A stretch of DNA of 63,418 nt from NCBI GenBank assembly GCA_028290465.1, contig JAQGJU010000116.1, positions 1 to 63,418 on the forward strand, written 5' to 3'. Position 1 is the first letter of the stretch; every line of letters begins with the position of its first letter. Of the stretch, positions 19,731-29,010 are shown one piece after another. A model generated the notes under the pieces. It searched no databases. It was not told the origin of the DNA and saw nothing but the letters and a program-made list of their open reading frames with translations. The position numbers and the translations under genes are program-made. This DNA is from Xanthobacteraceae bacterium (GTDB lineage Bacteria; Pseudomonadota; Alphaproteobacteria; Rhizobiales; Xanthobacteraceae).

Positions 19731-19915
19731 GGGTTATGACCCTGTTTGCTGCAGCGCAGCACCCTGTCGGCATTCTGCCGACCCGTCAACTTAGCCCTTC
19801 GGGGTTTCCAACGACTTATACCCGCACAAATTGTGAGGGATTTGGGCTCGGTACCACTACCGACGCCAAGGGGTACCTATTTGACGGCCCTATTCCGTCT
19901 GCATCCAAAAGGCAC

Positions 19916-20737
19916 CTACTCGCCCGTCTGCATGAGCGCGCCATTGCGCCGCGCGCTTTCCAGCAACATCAGGAAGGCTGCGACACCTGCGCCGAACAGC
20001 ACGACATTGAGCGCCAGCGCCTGCAACATCAGATCGAGCCGGAAGACGTGGTCGATCATCAGCGCCCGCATTCCTTCGAATACATAGGTAGGCGGCAGCG
20101 CCCACGCAATCGGCTGCAGCCAGACCGGCAGGACTGCGACCGGGTAGTACACGCAGCACAGCGGCAAGAAGATGAACATGATGGTCCAGGCCAGGTTCTC
20201 GGCGCCAAGACCGTTGCGCAGCACCAGCCCGGACACGAAGATCCCGACCGCCCAGGCGGTCAGCATCAGATTGATGAAGAACGCCACCAGCGCGAAGCCG
20301 AGCCCATAGAGATTGAAGCCGAAGAAGGCGAGCGCCAGCAGGCTTACCGGCACCATGCCGACCGCGAGCCGCACCAGGCTCATGATGATCAGCGCGCTGA
20401 TGAACTCGACCGGCCGCAGCGGGCTCATCATGATGTTGCCGAGGTTGCGGGCCCACATCTCCTCCAGGAACGAGACCGAGAAGCCGAGCTGGCCGCGAAA
20501 CAGGATGTCCCACAGCAGCACCGCGCCGATAAAGATCGCGCCGGTGCGGGCGAAGAAGCCGGCATTCTCGGCCACATAGGCCTGCAGAAATCCCCAGGTC
20601 AGCATCTGCACCGCCGGCCAGTAGATCATTTCCAGCAGGCGCGGCCAGGACGAGCGCAGCAGATACCAATAGCGCAGCACCATGGCGCCGACGCGGCGCG
20701 GCGAGAACGCGGTACTCTCGTTGACGGCCTCGTTCAT
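19916..20737 (-). CDS. ABC-2 type exporter permease
   Basis: This 273-residue inner-membrane protein has six predicted helices and the ABC-2 family look, with EMWARNLGNIMMSPLRPVEF in the coupling region. It overlaps the ATPase gene by four bases (ATGA), so the two are translationally coupled and form one transporter. The second half shows IMFIFLPLCCVYYPVAVLP, a segment typical of ABC-2 permeases of the NodJ/drug-export kind. The cargo is unknown: a polysaccharide, lipid or drug are all possible. Downstream is a 185-base gap to phaZ. Confidence 0.9.
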   Translation of the reverse strand: MNEAVNESTAFSPRRVGAMVLRYWYLLRSSWPRLLEMIYWPAVQMLTWGFLQAYVAENAGFFARTGAIFIGAVLLWDILFRGQLGFSVSFLEEMWARNLGNIMMSPLRPVEFISALIIMSLVRLAVGMVPVSLLALAFFGFNLYGLGFALVAFFINLMLTAWAVGIFVSGLVLRNGLGAENLAWTIMFIFLPLCCVYYPVAVLPVWLQPIAWALPPTYVFEGMRALMIDHVFRLDLMLQALALNVVLFGAGVAAFLMLLESARRNGALMQTGE

Positions 20738-21537
20738 GGTGCGGCCTCGCGCGCGTCGCCCTCACGCGCGCCGTTGCGGCCGCGCGCCACATCGAGAAAC
20801 ACGTCTTCCAGATTGGCCCGGCCGTAGCGCGTCAGCAGATCGGCCGGCGTATCGTCGTCCTCGATGCGGCCGCGTTTCATGATGATGACGCGGTCGCACA
20901 GCCGCTCGACCTCGTTCATGTTGTGCGATGCCAGCAGGATCGTCGCGCCACGCGACTTGCGATAGGTCTCGAGACGGCCACGCACCCAATCGGCGGTGTC
21001 CGGATCGAGCGACGCGGTCGGCTCATCCAGCAGCAGCACTTCCGGATCGTTGATCAGCGCCTTGGCGAGCCCGACCCGCGTCTTCTGACCGGACGACAGC
21101 TTGCCGGCCGGACGATCCAGTAGATCGGTCAGTTCCAGATCGGCGGCGAGCCGGTCAATTTGAACTGACAGATTCTCCACCGCATAGAGCCGCCCGAACA
21201 CGGTCAGGTTCTGCCGCACCGTCAGCCGCATCGGCATGTCGACATAGGGGCTCTCGAAATTCATCCGGTGCAGCACGCGATAGCGCTGGCGCGGCATCTG
21301 CGCGCCCAGCACGCGCACCCGGCCGGAACTCGGCGTCACCAGGCCCATGATCATCGCGATGGTGGTGGTCTTGCCGGCGCCGTTGCCGCCGAGGAGGCCG
21401 GTGACCGAGCCGCGCGGCAGGCTGAAAGTGATCCCGTCGACCGCGGTCGCCGTCTTGTAGGCCTTGACCAGATTTTCGACCGCTATGGCGGGTTCGATGG
21501 CGGTTTCGGCGGCGGCTTCGGTGGTCGCTGACGGCAT
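20734..21537 (-). CDS. ABC-2 type exporter ATPase
   Basis: This nucleotide-binding subunit pairs with the overlapping permease. Motifs: Walker A GGNGAGKTT, a Q-loop region FESPYVDMPMRL, the variant signature LSSGQKTRVGLAKAL, Walker B VLLLDEPTASLD and a switch histidine in LLASHNMNEV. The start is uncertain. ATG at 21537 gives 267 residues; a TTG at 21564 would add nine. Neither has a strong ribosome binding site. The polar N-terminus before the ATPase fold (alanine/glutamate rich, about 20 residues) is unusual but harmless. It is divergent from actS, with a gap of about 100 bases. Confidence 0.88.
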   Translation of the reverse strand: MPSATTEAAAETAIEPAIAVENLVKAYKTATAVDGITFSLPRGSVTGLLGGNGAGKTTTIAMIMGLVTPSSGRVRVLGAQMPRQRYRVLHRMNFESPYVDMPMRLTVRQNLTVFGRLYAVENLSVQIDRLAADLELTDLLDRPAGKLSSGQKTRVGLAKALINDPEVLLLDEPTASLDPDTADWVRGRLETYRKSRGATILLASHNMNEVERLCDRVIIMKRGRIEDDDTPADLLTRYGRANLEDVFLDVARGRNGAREGDAREAAP

Positions 21538-21640
21538 GCCGCACATGTGCAGCCGCGCGGGCAACGGTGCAAGGCCTCAGCCGAAGCCTTGTGCAAACGT
21601 GAACGCCTTGAGCGAGCCTTCGTAATGGTTAGAGTGCCCC

Positions 21641-22978
21641 ATGTCTTCCCTCCCCACCTTCGACCGACCACAACACGCGCCACGCAATATGCGTCTCGAC
21701 ACGCTGGTGCGGCTACGCTGGGCCTCGATCGCCGGCCAGACCATCGTGGTGCTGGTCGTCGACTACGGGCTGGATTTCGATCTGCCGGAGTGGTGGTGCT
21801 TGGCCATCGTCGCGGTGTCGGCCTGGCTCAATATCGCCCTGCGGGTCCGCTTCCGGACAACGCAACGGCTTGAACCGAACCGCGCCGCCTGGGTGCTGGC
21901 TTTCGACATCGGCGAACTCGCCGCGCTGCTGTTCCTGACCGGCGGGCTGCAGAACCCGTTCGCGTTTCTGCTGCTTGCGCCAGTGCTGCTGGCCGCGGTC
22001 GCGCTGCCACGGCACATGACGCTGCTGCTCGGCGGCTTCGCGATCACGTGTGCCACCGTGCTGGTGTTCGCGCATTTTCAATTGCCCTGGGAAAGCGATG
22101 AGCCGCTGCTATTGCCGCCGCTCTACATCATGGGCGTGTGGCTTTCGCTGCTGCTCGCGATCGGCTTCATCGGTGTCTACACGTGGCAGATCAGCGAAGA
22201 GTCGCGGCAACTGGCCGACGCGCTGGCCGCCACCGAACTGGTGCTGGCGCGCGAACAGCACCTGTCGCAGCTCGACGGCCTCGCGGCCGCCGCCGCCCAT
22301 GAACTCGGCACGCCATTGGCCACGATCGCGGTGGTGGCCAAGGAACTTGAGCGCGCGATTCCGCCCACTTCGCCGCATTTCGAGGACGTGAAGCTGCTGC
22401 GCGAGCAGGCGCAACGCTGCCGCGACATATTGTCCAAACTGACCGAGCTGTCGGCCGGCGGCGCCCCGTTCGACCAGATGAAGCTGTCGGCACTGATCGA
22501 GGAAGTCGCCACACCGCATCGCAGTTTCGGCGTCGAGATCGACATGGTGTGGCCTTCGGAGCGTTCCAATGAGCCGGTCGGCGCCCGCAATCCGGCGATT
22601 CTGTATGGCCTCGGCAATCTGCTCGAAAACGCTGTCGATTTCGCCGATGAGCGGGTGGAAGTAGTCGCGTATTGGGACGCCGAGCAGGTTTCCGTCAGCA
22701 TCGGCGACGATGGCCCCGGTTTCGCGGCCGAAATCATGGGCCGCATCGGCGAACCCTATGTCAGTAACCGCGCGCAACATCGCGACGCCGACGGCGAGGC
22801 CGGACATGGCCTTGGCCTCGGCTTCTTCATCGCCAAGACCCTGCTGGAACGCTCGGGCGCAACCCTCACCTTTCGCAACCAGACGGCTCCCGGACATGGA
22901 GCCCTGGTTAAAGTGAGCTGGAACCGCGCCGATTTCGAACAGACGCTGGAAAACGCTAACGCTTCAACACATATATGA
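21641..22978 (+). CDS. actS: Redox sensor histidine kinase ActS/RegB/PrrB
   Basis: This is the membrane kinase of the global redox system that in alphaproteobacteria controls photosynthesis, carbon and nitrogen fixation, respiration and acid tolerance. In 445 residues it shows six membrane helices, the ubiquinone-sensing motif GGLQNPF (101-107), the H-box AAAHELGTPLATI with His220, and the redox-box cysteine Cys260 (LLREQAQRCRDIL), the equivalent of R. capsulatus Cys265. N-box (GNLLENAVDFA), G1 (GDDGPG) and G2 (GHGLGLG) boxes follow. All sensing residues known for RegB are present. The actR gene follows immediately. A high-confidence call. Confidence 0.96.
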   Translation: MSSLPTFDRPQHAPRNMRLDTLVRLRWASIAGQTIVVLVVDYGLDFDLPEWWCLAIVAVSAWLNIALRVRFRTTQRLEPNRAAWVLAFDIGELAALLFLTGGLQNPFAFLLLAPVLLAAVALPRHMTLLLGGFAITCATVLVFAHFQLPWESDEPLLLPPLYIMGVWLSLLLAIGFIGVYTWQISEESRQLADALAATELVLAREQHLSQLDGLAAAAAHELGTPLATIAVVAKELERAIPPTSPHFEDVKLLREQAQRCRDILSKLTELSAGGAPFDQMKLSALIEEVATPHRSFGVEIDMVWPSERSNEPVGARNPAILYGLGNLLENAVDFADERVEVVAYWDAEQVSVSIGDDGPGFAAEIMGRIGEPYVSNRAQHRDADGEAGHGLGLGFFIAKTLLERSGATLTFRNQTAPGHGALVKVSWNRADFEQTLENANASTHI

Positions 22979-23055
22979 TTGACGTCAAAGCCGTGCCCGC
23001 CGCGAATATGCTAGGAACCTGCGCGAGCAGCGATGATGTGCTTTTGGAGCCGATA

Positions 23056-23625
23056 ATGGAACTCAATGTGACCGCCGACACCGTAGCGATCGCGCCCTCG
23101 CCCGAGCGCACATTACTGATCGTCGAGGACGACAAGTCGTTCGTGCTGCGGCTGGCCCGGGCCATGGAAGCGCGCGGCTTCGTGGTGGCGGTCGCCGAGA
23201 CGGTCGCCGAAGGTTTGCAACTGGTTGAGCAGGCGCCACCCGCCTATGCGGTGGTCGACATGCGGCTGACCGACGGCAACGGCCTGGACGTGATTTCGGC
23301 GCTGAAGCGCCGCCGTCCGGACGCGCGCGGCATCGTGCTGACCGGCTACGGCAACATCGCGACCGCCGTGAATGCCGTGAAGCTCGGCGCCGTCGACTAT
23401 CTGGCGAAGCCGGCCGATGCGGATGATGTGGTGGCGGCGCTGTTGCAGCATGAAAGCCGCAAGCCGGAGCCACCGGAAAATCCGATGTCGGCCGACCGCG
23501 TGCGCTGGGAGCATATCCAGCGCATCTACGAACTGTGCGGCCGCAACGTTTCGGAGACCGCGCGCCGGCTCAACATGCATCGCCGCACTTTGCAGCGGAT
23601 CCTGGCGAAGCGCGCGCCGAAATAA
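23056..23625 (+). CDS. actR: Redox response regulator ActR/RegA/PrrA
   Basis: This is the partner of ActS. The 189-residue regulator has a receiver domain with acidic pair Asp25-Asp26, phospho-acceptor Asp68 (VVDMRLTDGNG), Thr96 and Lys118. After a proline-rich hinge comes a Fis-type helix-turn-helix (residues about 151-186, NVSETARRLNMHRRTLQRIL). The frame is open from 22975, overlapping the actS stop, but the ATG at 23056 has GGAG six bases upstream and gives the usual RegA length. Upstream starts would add 27 non-conserved-looking residues. Confidence 0.95.
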   Translation: MELNVTADTVAIAPSPERTLLIVEDDKSFVLRLARAMEARGFVVAVAETVAEGLQLVEQAPPAYAVVDMRLTDGNGLDVISALKRRRPDARGIVLTGYGNIATAVNAVKLGAVDYLAKPADADDVVAALLQHESRKPEPPENPMSADRVRWEHIQRIYELCGRNVSETARRLNMHRRTLQRILAKRAPK

Positions 23626-23690
23626 GCGACATCTTATTTTACCTGGTTACGTCCACCTCTGCGCCGATGCGCTATTTTTGAGCCGACCAG

Positions 23691-23717
23691 TCGATTGCTG
23701 AAAAATTCAGCAGTCGA
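23691..23717. promoter_or_regulatory. Inverted repeat downstream of actR
   Basis: TCGATTGCTGAA, AAA, TTCAGCAGTCGA form a near-perfect 12-base inverted repeat (one G-T wobble possible in RNA) between actR and a 79-codon gene. It could be an operator for the small gene or the terminator stem of actR; it has no T-run. Confidence 0.4.
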
Positions 23718-23796
23718 CGCGGTAAATTCAGTCTCGTTGCAGTGCAACCAAGTCCGCTCCACGGCGTTATCGGCGCGGAACATTGGAGACGGCATC

Positions 23797-24036
23797 ATGT
23801 TCGGCCAGACACAAGCGGCGATTTTCGAGCGATTGGAAGTGACCAAGAAGTTCGGTCTCGTATCGGATTATCACGTGAGTTGGAGTGGCCGTAAGGGCCG
23901 GCTGATTCCGAAGGTCCAGGTGTGGGGCAATGGCGGCACCACCGAATATGTCGTGCAGAATTATATCGCCCAATTGCTGCAAGGCTTAGTGCCGGCGCAG
24001 CAGATCAACGTCGCCGACGATCGTCTGGCCAACTAA
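23797..24036 (+). CDS. Small conserved-looking hypothetical protein (79 aa)
   Basis: The reading frame begins MFGQTQAAIFERLEVTKKFG and codes for 79 residues with balanced composition. GGAGA stands about seven bases before the ATG. The middle contains a short basic stretch (SWSGRKGRL) and a glycine-rich turn (VWGNGGTTEY). No signal peptide or membrane segment is visible. It follows actR by about 170 bases on the same strand and converges on mmcB with a two-base gap. The tight packing and ribosome binding site argue that it is real. I do not recognise the family. Confidence 0.65.
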   Translation: MFGQTQAAIFERLEVTKKFGLVSDYHVSWSGRKGRLIPKVQVWGNGGTTEYVVQNYIAQLLQGLVPAQQINVADDRLAN

Positions 24037-24038
24037 AT

Positions 24039-24527
24039 TTAGAATTCCTGGCCGAACGGCCCCGTCGGATCGGCCAGGGATTGCAGCCGCAGCGCGGCGC
24101 AGCGCCCAAACGCCAGCGTCATGCTCTTGCGGGTCGCGGCGTGCAGCCGATGCTCCGGCGCTTCGCAGACAAACGAGGCTCCGAACGCGTCGGCCACGAT
24201 CAGGCCGGTATCGGGCGGAAAAATATCGCACGGCACGTCCAGCGTCGTCGCGAAGAACAGCCGGTCGCAGTGCCGGCGATAGTCGGCCCATTTATGGTCG
24301 GCGCGGAAATCCGCCACCGACGATTTGATCTCCACGATCCAGATGTCGCCGTCGCGGCCGAGCGCGACCAGATCGGCGCGCCGTCCGGACGCCAGCGGCA
24401 ATTCGCTCACTACCGAAAATCCATGGGCATGCAGCAGCCGCGCGGTGCCGCGCGCCACCGCCAGCGCGGTCGGCGACTGGCGCCCATCGCTGGGCAGCAA
24501 TGCGGCGAGCGGATCGGCGCCGGCCAT
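24039..24527 (-). CDS. mmcB: MmcB-family DNA repair protein
   Basis: This 162-residue protein resembles the MmcB family (DUF1052), first linked to mitomycin C resistance in Caulobacter. A nuclease-like core is visible, GRRADLVALGRDGDIWIVEI followed by KSS, which fits the D...ExK pattern of PD-(D/E)xK enzymes. It starts five bases after the mtnA stop on the same strand, so it is the last gene of a probable caspase-WD40, mtnA, mmcB operon. The repair role is from family knowledge; nuclease activity is inferred from the motif. Confidence 0.88.
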   Translation of the reverse strand: MAGADPLAALLPSDGRQSPTALAVARGTARLLHAHGFSVVSELPLASGRRADLVALGRDGDIWIVEIKSSVADFRADHKWADYRRHCDRLFFATTLDVPCDIFPPDTGLIVADAFGASFVCEAPEHRLHAATRKSMTLAFGRCAALRLQSLADPTGPFGQEF

Positions 24528-24532
24528 GCGGT

Positions 24533-25657
24533 TTACTCCGCGGCGCGCGGGTTCGCCGCAACGTTCGATCGCTCGGGGAACGCCGCCGCAAGATCGGCAC
24601 GGGTCGGCGCGACGATGCCGCGCTCGGTGATCAGACCGGTGACAAGGCGGGCCGGCGTGACGTCGAAGCCGTAATTGGCGACCGCGCTGCCTTTGGGGAC
24701 CACCCGGACCGTCTCGATCCGGCCGTCAGCCGTGAGCCCGGTCATGGTCGCAACTTCCTCGGCGGCGCGTTGCTCGATCGGAATTTCAGCAAGGCCATCG
24801 GACAGCGTGAAGTCGATGGTCGGCGACGGCAGCGCCACATAGAACGGCACACCGTTATCCTTGGCGGCCAGCGCCTTCAAATAAGTGCCGATCTTGTTGC
24901 AAACGTCGCCATTCGCCGTCACCCGGTCGGTGCCGACGATCACCAGATCCACCATACCGTGCTGCATCAGATGACCGCCGGTGTTATCCGGGATCACCGT
25001 ATGCGGCACGCCATGCTGGCCGAGTTCCCACGCGGTCAGCGAGGCGCCCTGATTGCGCGGCCGGGTCTCGTCGGCGAACACATGAATGTTCACGCCCTTG
25101 TCGTGGGCCATATAAATGGGAGCCGTCGCGGTTCCCCAATCGACCGTGGCCAGCCAACCGGCATTGCAGTGGGTCAGCACATTGACCCGCTCGCCGGGCT
25201 TCTTAGTGGCGGCGATCTTGTCGATCAGCGCGAGACCGTGGCGGCCGATCGCCGCATTGATCTCGACATCCTCGTCGGCAATTTCGGCGGCGCGTGCATA
25301 GGCGGCGGCGAGGCGCTCGGCGCGCGGCCGGTTGCGCAGCGCCGCCAGCATTTCGTCCAGCGCCCATTTCAGATTGATCGCGGTCGGCCGCGTCTCCAGC
25401 AACACCGCATAGGCGCGCTCAAGGGCCTCGTCGGACGCATCGTCGCGCATCGCCAGCGCCATGCCATAGGCCGCGGTCGCACCGATCAGCGGCGCGCCGC
25501 GAATGATCATCGACCGGATCGCCCGCGCGGCCTCGTCCAACGTCGCCAGTTGCACCGTCGCGAAACGATGCGGCAGCGCCGTCTGATCGATCACCACGAC
25601 CGTCAGGCCGTCGGCCTCCAACCAGATGGTGCGCGTCGGCTTGCCGTCGACTTTCAT
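24533..25657 (-). CDS. mtnA: Methylthioribose-1-phosphate isomerase MtnA
   Basis: MtnA converts 5-methylthioribose-1-phosphate to the ribulose form in the methionine salvage pathway. The 374-residue protein belongs to the eIF2B-like isomerase fold. Its signature segments are [15 protein letters not shown], the catalytic cysteine in [14 protein letters not shown], and the catalytic aspartate in [17 protein letters not shown]. The start ATG at 25657 has GAGAG upstream and lies ten bases after the stop of the caspase-WD40 gene. No other salvage gene (mtnK, mtnB, mtnP) is in the window. A SAM riboswitch is not seen here. High confidence. Confidence 0.95.
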   Translation of the reverse strand: MKVDGKPTRTIWLEADGLTVVVIDQTALPHRFATVQLATLDEAARAIRSMIIRGAPLIGATAAYGMALAMRDDASDEALERAYAVLLETRPTAINLKWALDEMLAALRNRPRAERLAAAYARAAEIADEDVEINAAIGRHGLALIDKIAATKKPGERVNVLTHCNAGWLATVDWGTATAPIYMAHDKGVNIHVFADETRPRNQGASLTAWELGQHGVPHTVIPDNTGGHLMQHGMVDLVIVGTDRVTANGDVCNKIGTYLKALAAKDNGVPFYVALPSPTIDFTLSDGLAEIPIEQRAAEEVATMTGLTADGRIETVRVVPKGSAVANYGFDVTPARLVTGLITERGIVAPTRADLAAAFPERSNVAANPRAAE

Positions 25658-25667
25658 ACGAGCGCTC

Positions 25668-27533
25668 TCATTTCGCCGCCATGCCGGCTTCCTCGAACGA
25701 CCATAGGATCACCGTCCGGTCCGAGCTGACCGAGGCCAGCGACTTGCCGTCCGGCGTAAACGCAAGGCCTCTCACGCGGTCGGTGTGCGCCTCGAGAATC
25801 GGTCCGGGGCGGCCCGCTTCCACATTCCACAACCGGATGACTTTGTCGCGGCCTGCCGTCGCCAATATGCGGCCATCAGGCGAGAACGCTAGGGTCTCGA
25901 TCGCATCGCTATGCGCGCCGAAAGTCCGCAGCACCTGACCGGTCTGCACATCCCACAGCTTGACCAGCTTGTCATAGGCGCCGGTCGCCAGCTTCCTGCC
26001 ATCCTTGGTGAACGCCACCGCGCGGATCAGCGCGCGATGGCCCTCGAAGTTCTTCACCACCTGAAGCGATTTCGCGTCCCAAATCGTCACTTTGTAGCTG
26101 TTGTCGCCCGTCACGACCTGCTTGCCGTCCGGCGACCAGACAACCGACTGGAATAGCTGACCCCTGACGTCATGCGTGACAAGGGTCTTGCCGCCCTGCC
26201 AGTCCCAAATCTTCAGGTCGCCGCCACCCGCGCTGGCGAGTTGCTGGCCATCCGGCGAGAACGCCAGCGCCGCGACTTCGCTGCGGTGGCCGTCGAAGGT
26301 CTCGATGACCTGCCCGGTCGACACGTCCCATATGCGGATCAATCGGTCACCGCCGCCGGAGGCGAGATGCCGGCCGTCCGGCGAGAACGCAATGCTCATG
26401 GCATTGTCATGCCCGACAAGGCGGCGGATCTCTTTGCCATTGAGTTCACGCAGCACGATGGCGTCGCGGTCGCCGACGGCCAGCATCTTGCCGTCCGCCG
26501 CCATCGCCAGTTCGTTAATGTAGATTTTGTGCGTCGCGACCGTGGCCGGCGTCGCATTGGGAATCGTGTAGGCGACAGTCGGCGGAGTCTGCCCGCTGTC
26601 GACCGGCGCGGGCGAAACGGCGGCGGGCTGCACCACACGTGGCGTCGCAACAGGTGCCGCTGCCGGCGGTGCTACGGCCGCCACGACGGCGGCAGGAGCG
26701 GCAGCGGGTGCCGGAGAAGCAACGATAGGTGTCGCGACGGCCGATGCGACATCGCCCGGCACCAAAGTCACGGCGTCGGTCAGCGACGAATGATCCCACG
26801 GCACTTGGCGTTCGCCGGTCGCGGCCAGCACGTCGGTGCGCACGCGGCGCATCATCACCGAAATGTCGAGGCCCGGCGTGCGGATATGCTTGAGCAGCGC
26901 GGTGGTGAACGGACTGTTGCGGCCGCTGCCGTCGAGCGCGACGTTGTCGGGCTGCGTCGCGAACGCGATCATGGTGCCGATCGCGCTCTGGATCGACGCG
27001 AGGCCCTGCCCGACCGCGCCGGACCGGCTGGAGCCGAACGATTTGGCAAGACTGCGCGCCAGCGGATTATCGCGGCAGGCATCGAGGAACACCAGATTGA
27101 TGCGCTTCTGCGATTCCATCTGCTGCAGCACGACGTGCACATCGACGGTGTCGAGCGCGAGATCTCCCGCCTGCTCCAGCTTGGCGTCGACCGGCACCAG
27201 ATAATTCTTGCCGGCGACCTGCATGCCGTGTCCGGCATAGAAAAACAGCGCCACCTTGGCGTCGGACAGTTTGCGCGAGAACTCGCGGACTTTGACTTCC
27301 ATCGTGCGGCGGTCGACATCGACGCCTTCGACCACATCGAAGCCGATGTCGCGCAGCACCTTGGCGATGTCGGCGGCATCGTTGGCCGGATTGGCCAGCT
27401 TGGTGGCCGACATATAGGCGCCGTTACCGATCACCAGCGCGACCCGGTCGGCCGCGAAAACCACTGTCATATTCGCCAGCACGCTCGCCAGCACACCCGC
27501 GCACGCCAACAACACCGCAGCAATTCGTCGCAT
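25668..27533 (-). CDS. Exported caspase-like protease with seven-bladed WD40 propeller
   Basis: The 621-residue protein has a signal peptide ([20 protein letters not shown]), then a peptidase C14 caspase-fold domain with the dyad His102 (FFYAGHGMQ) and Cys153 (FLDACRDNP). A proline/alanine-rich linker of about 90 residues follows. The C-terminal 280 residues hold seven WD40 blades, recognisable by RIWDV, KIWDW, TIWDA, KLWDV, RLWNV and ILWSF endings, enough for one closed propeller. Bacterial caspase homologues usually cut after arginine or lysine, but the target here is unknown. It leads a tight cluster with mtnA and mmcB and is divergent from a VWA gene. A pseudo-protease is unlikely since both dyad residues remain. 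Confidence 0.9.
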   Translation of the reverse strand: MRRIAAVLLACAGVLASVLANMTVVFAADRVALVIGNGAYMSATKLANPANDAADIAKVLRDIGFDVVEGVDVDRRTMEVKVREFSRKLSDAKVALFFYAGHGMQVAGKNYLVPVDAKLEQAGDLALDTVDVHVVLQQMESQKRINLVFLDACRDNPLARSLAKSFGSSRSGAVGQGLASIQSAIGTMIAFATQPDNVALDGSGRNSPFTTALLKHIRTPGLDISVMMRRVRTDVLAATGERQVPWDHSSLTDAVTLVPGDVASAVATPIVASPAPAAAPAAVVAAVAPPAAAPVATPRVVQPAAVSPAPVDSGQTPPTVAYTIPNATPATVATHKIYINELAMAADGKMLAVGDRDAIVLRELNGKEIRRLVGHDNAMSIAFSPDGRHLASGGGDRLIRIWDVSTGQVIETFDGHRSEVAALAFSPDGQQLASAGGGDLKIWDWQGGKTLVTHDVRGQLFQSVVWSPDGKQVVTGDNSYKVTIWDAKSLQVVKNFEGHRALIRAVAFTKDGRKLATGAYDKLVKLWDVQTGQVLRTFGAHSDAIETLAFSPDGRILATAGRDKVIRLWNVEAGRPGPILEAHTDRVRGLAFTPDGKSLASVSSDRTVILWSFEEAGMAAK

Positions 27534-27775
27534 CGTTAGTCCTCATCCAATGGGGATTTGGGCTGCCGGTCACAAGGCAAGATCGGGGTCTGTCCCCGCG
27601 GCCGGCGCGCGTCATAACACACTTGGTCGCGCTGAACAGCCGATCGGTTCAAAGGCGAAAAATCCTCGAAATTAGCCGTGAAAGTACCGAAAGTCCGCCC
27701 CAATTCGGGCCTGCGGGCGTCTTGAATTCCGGGAACCTTGGACGTGCTGGGAGGCTCTTCCGGGAGGGGAAGATC

Positions 27776-28897
27776 ATGATTCAATCGAAAGCACGCGCTT
27801 CTATCTTTTCGTTTCTGCTGGTTTCACTGTTCGTGCCGTTCGCGAGCGCGGACGCCAAGCCGATCGTCGAGGTCGGCTTCGTGCTCGACACCACCGGCTC
27901 GATGGGGCCGCTGATCGAAGGCGCCAAACGCAAAATCTGGTCGATCGCGACCGCGATCGTCGAATGCAGTCCCGATGCCGAAATCCGCATGGGGCTGGTC
28001 GCCTATCGGGATATCGGCGACGACTACGTGACCAAGACCTATCACCTGACCACCGACATCCAGGATCTCTATGCTAACTTGCTGGAACTGAAAGCGCGTG
28101 GCGGCGGCGACTGGCCGGAAAGCGTCAATGAGGCGCTCTCGGTCGCCGTCACCAAGCTGCGCTGGAGTGAAGGGCCGGACGTGACCCGCATCCTGTTTCT
28201 GGTCGGCGACGCGCCGCCGCACATGGACTATGCGCAGGACACCAAATATCCGGTGGTCGTACAGCAGGCCCGCCACAAGAACATCCGCATCAACGCGGTG
28301 CAGGCCGGCGGCGCCCGCGACACCGAACGCGTGTGGCGCGATATCGCCCAGATGGGCCGAGGCGAATACATCCCGATCCCGCAGGACGGCGGCAAGGTCG
28401 TGATCATCGAGACGCCGTACGATCAGGACATCATCGAGCTACAGGGCCGCATCAACCGCACCATCGTGCCGTATGGCTCGCCGGTCCAGCAGCAGCGCAC
28501 CGAGAGCAAGGTCCGCCAAATGGCGGCGGCGCCGAGACCCGCCGCATCCGAACAGGCGAGCTATCTCAACAAGCGGGCGACGAGCGCCGGCGGGTCCGGC
28601 GAAGCCGTCACCGGCGACGGCGATCTCGTCGCCGATGTGTCGGCCGGCCGCGCCAAGCTTGATGCGATCAAAGAGGAGGAACTGCCCGAAGCGGTGCGCA
28701 AGCTCGCGCCCGAACAGCGCAGCGCCTATCTCGGCCAGCAGGCGAGCGAACGCAAGGCGCTCAACGACACGCTCGGCACGTTGGTAAAGAAGCGCGATCG
28801 GTTCGTGATCGAGGCCCGCGCCAAGGAGCCGAACAAGACAGCCGACTCGTTCGACCTGGTGGTCGAGAAGACCCTGCGGGCGCAGATCGCAAAGTAA
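27776..28897 (+). CDS. Exported von Willebrand factor A domain protein
   Basis: The start at 27776 is supported by GGGAGGGGAAG just ahead of it and by the signal peptide that follows (MIQSKARASIFSFLLVSLFV, cleavage near ASA-DA). The 373-residue protein carries a VWA domain with the metal-ion site DTTGSMG near residue 35 and the RILFLVGDAPPHMD strand. The last 120 residues are charged and helical. Divergence from the caspase-WD40 gene across about 240 bases suggests a shared regulatory region. VWA domains bind protein partners through a metal; a link to the caspase-WD40 protein in the same compartment is plausible but unproven. Confidence 0.85.
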   Translation: MIQSKARASIFSFLLVSLFVPFASADAKPIVEVGFVLDTTGSMGPLIEGAKRKIWSIATAIVECSPDAEIRMGLVAYRDIGDDYVTKTYHLTTDIQDLYANLLELKARGGGDWPESVNEALSVAVTKLRWSEGPDVTRILFLVGDAPPHMDYAQDTKYPVVVQQARHKNIRINAVQAGGARDTERVWRDIAQMGRGEYIPIPQDGGKVVIIETPYDQDIIELQGRINRTIVPYGSPVQQQRTESKVRQMAAAPRPAASEQASYLNKRATSAGGSGEAVTGDGDLVADVSAGRAKLDAIKEEELPEAVRKLAPEQRSAYLGQQASERKALNDTLGTLVKKRDRFVIEARAKEPNKTADSFDLVVEKTLRAQIAK

Positions 28898-29010
28898 ATC
28901 CGGCGGTCGCCTTTCCGCCAACCGACACGCGCGAACGCTGGCTGTATGTCTCGCGTCTTGTCAGCCTCGCGCGCCTGCTCCAGTGTGGGTAACCCATACT
29001 GGAGCCCTTC

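Noticed and set aside
22975-23055. Longer ActR start overlapping the actS stop codon
   Set aside because: The extra 27 residues are not typical of RegA proteins, and a better ribosome binding site precedes the ATG at 23056.
24533-25657. SAM riboswitch before mtnA
   Set aside because: mtnA starts ten bases after the caspase-WD40 gene, leaving no room for a leader.
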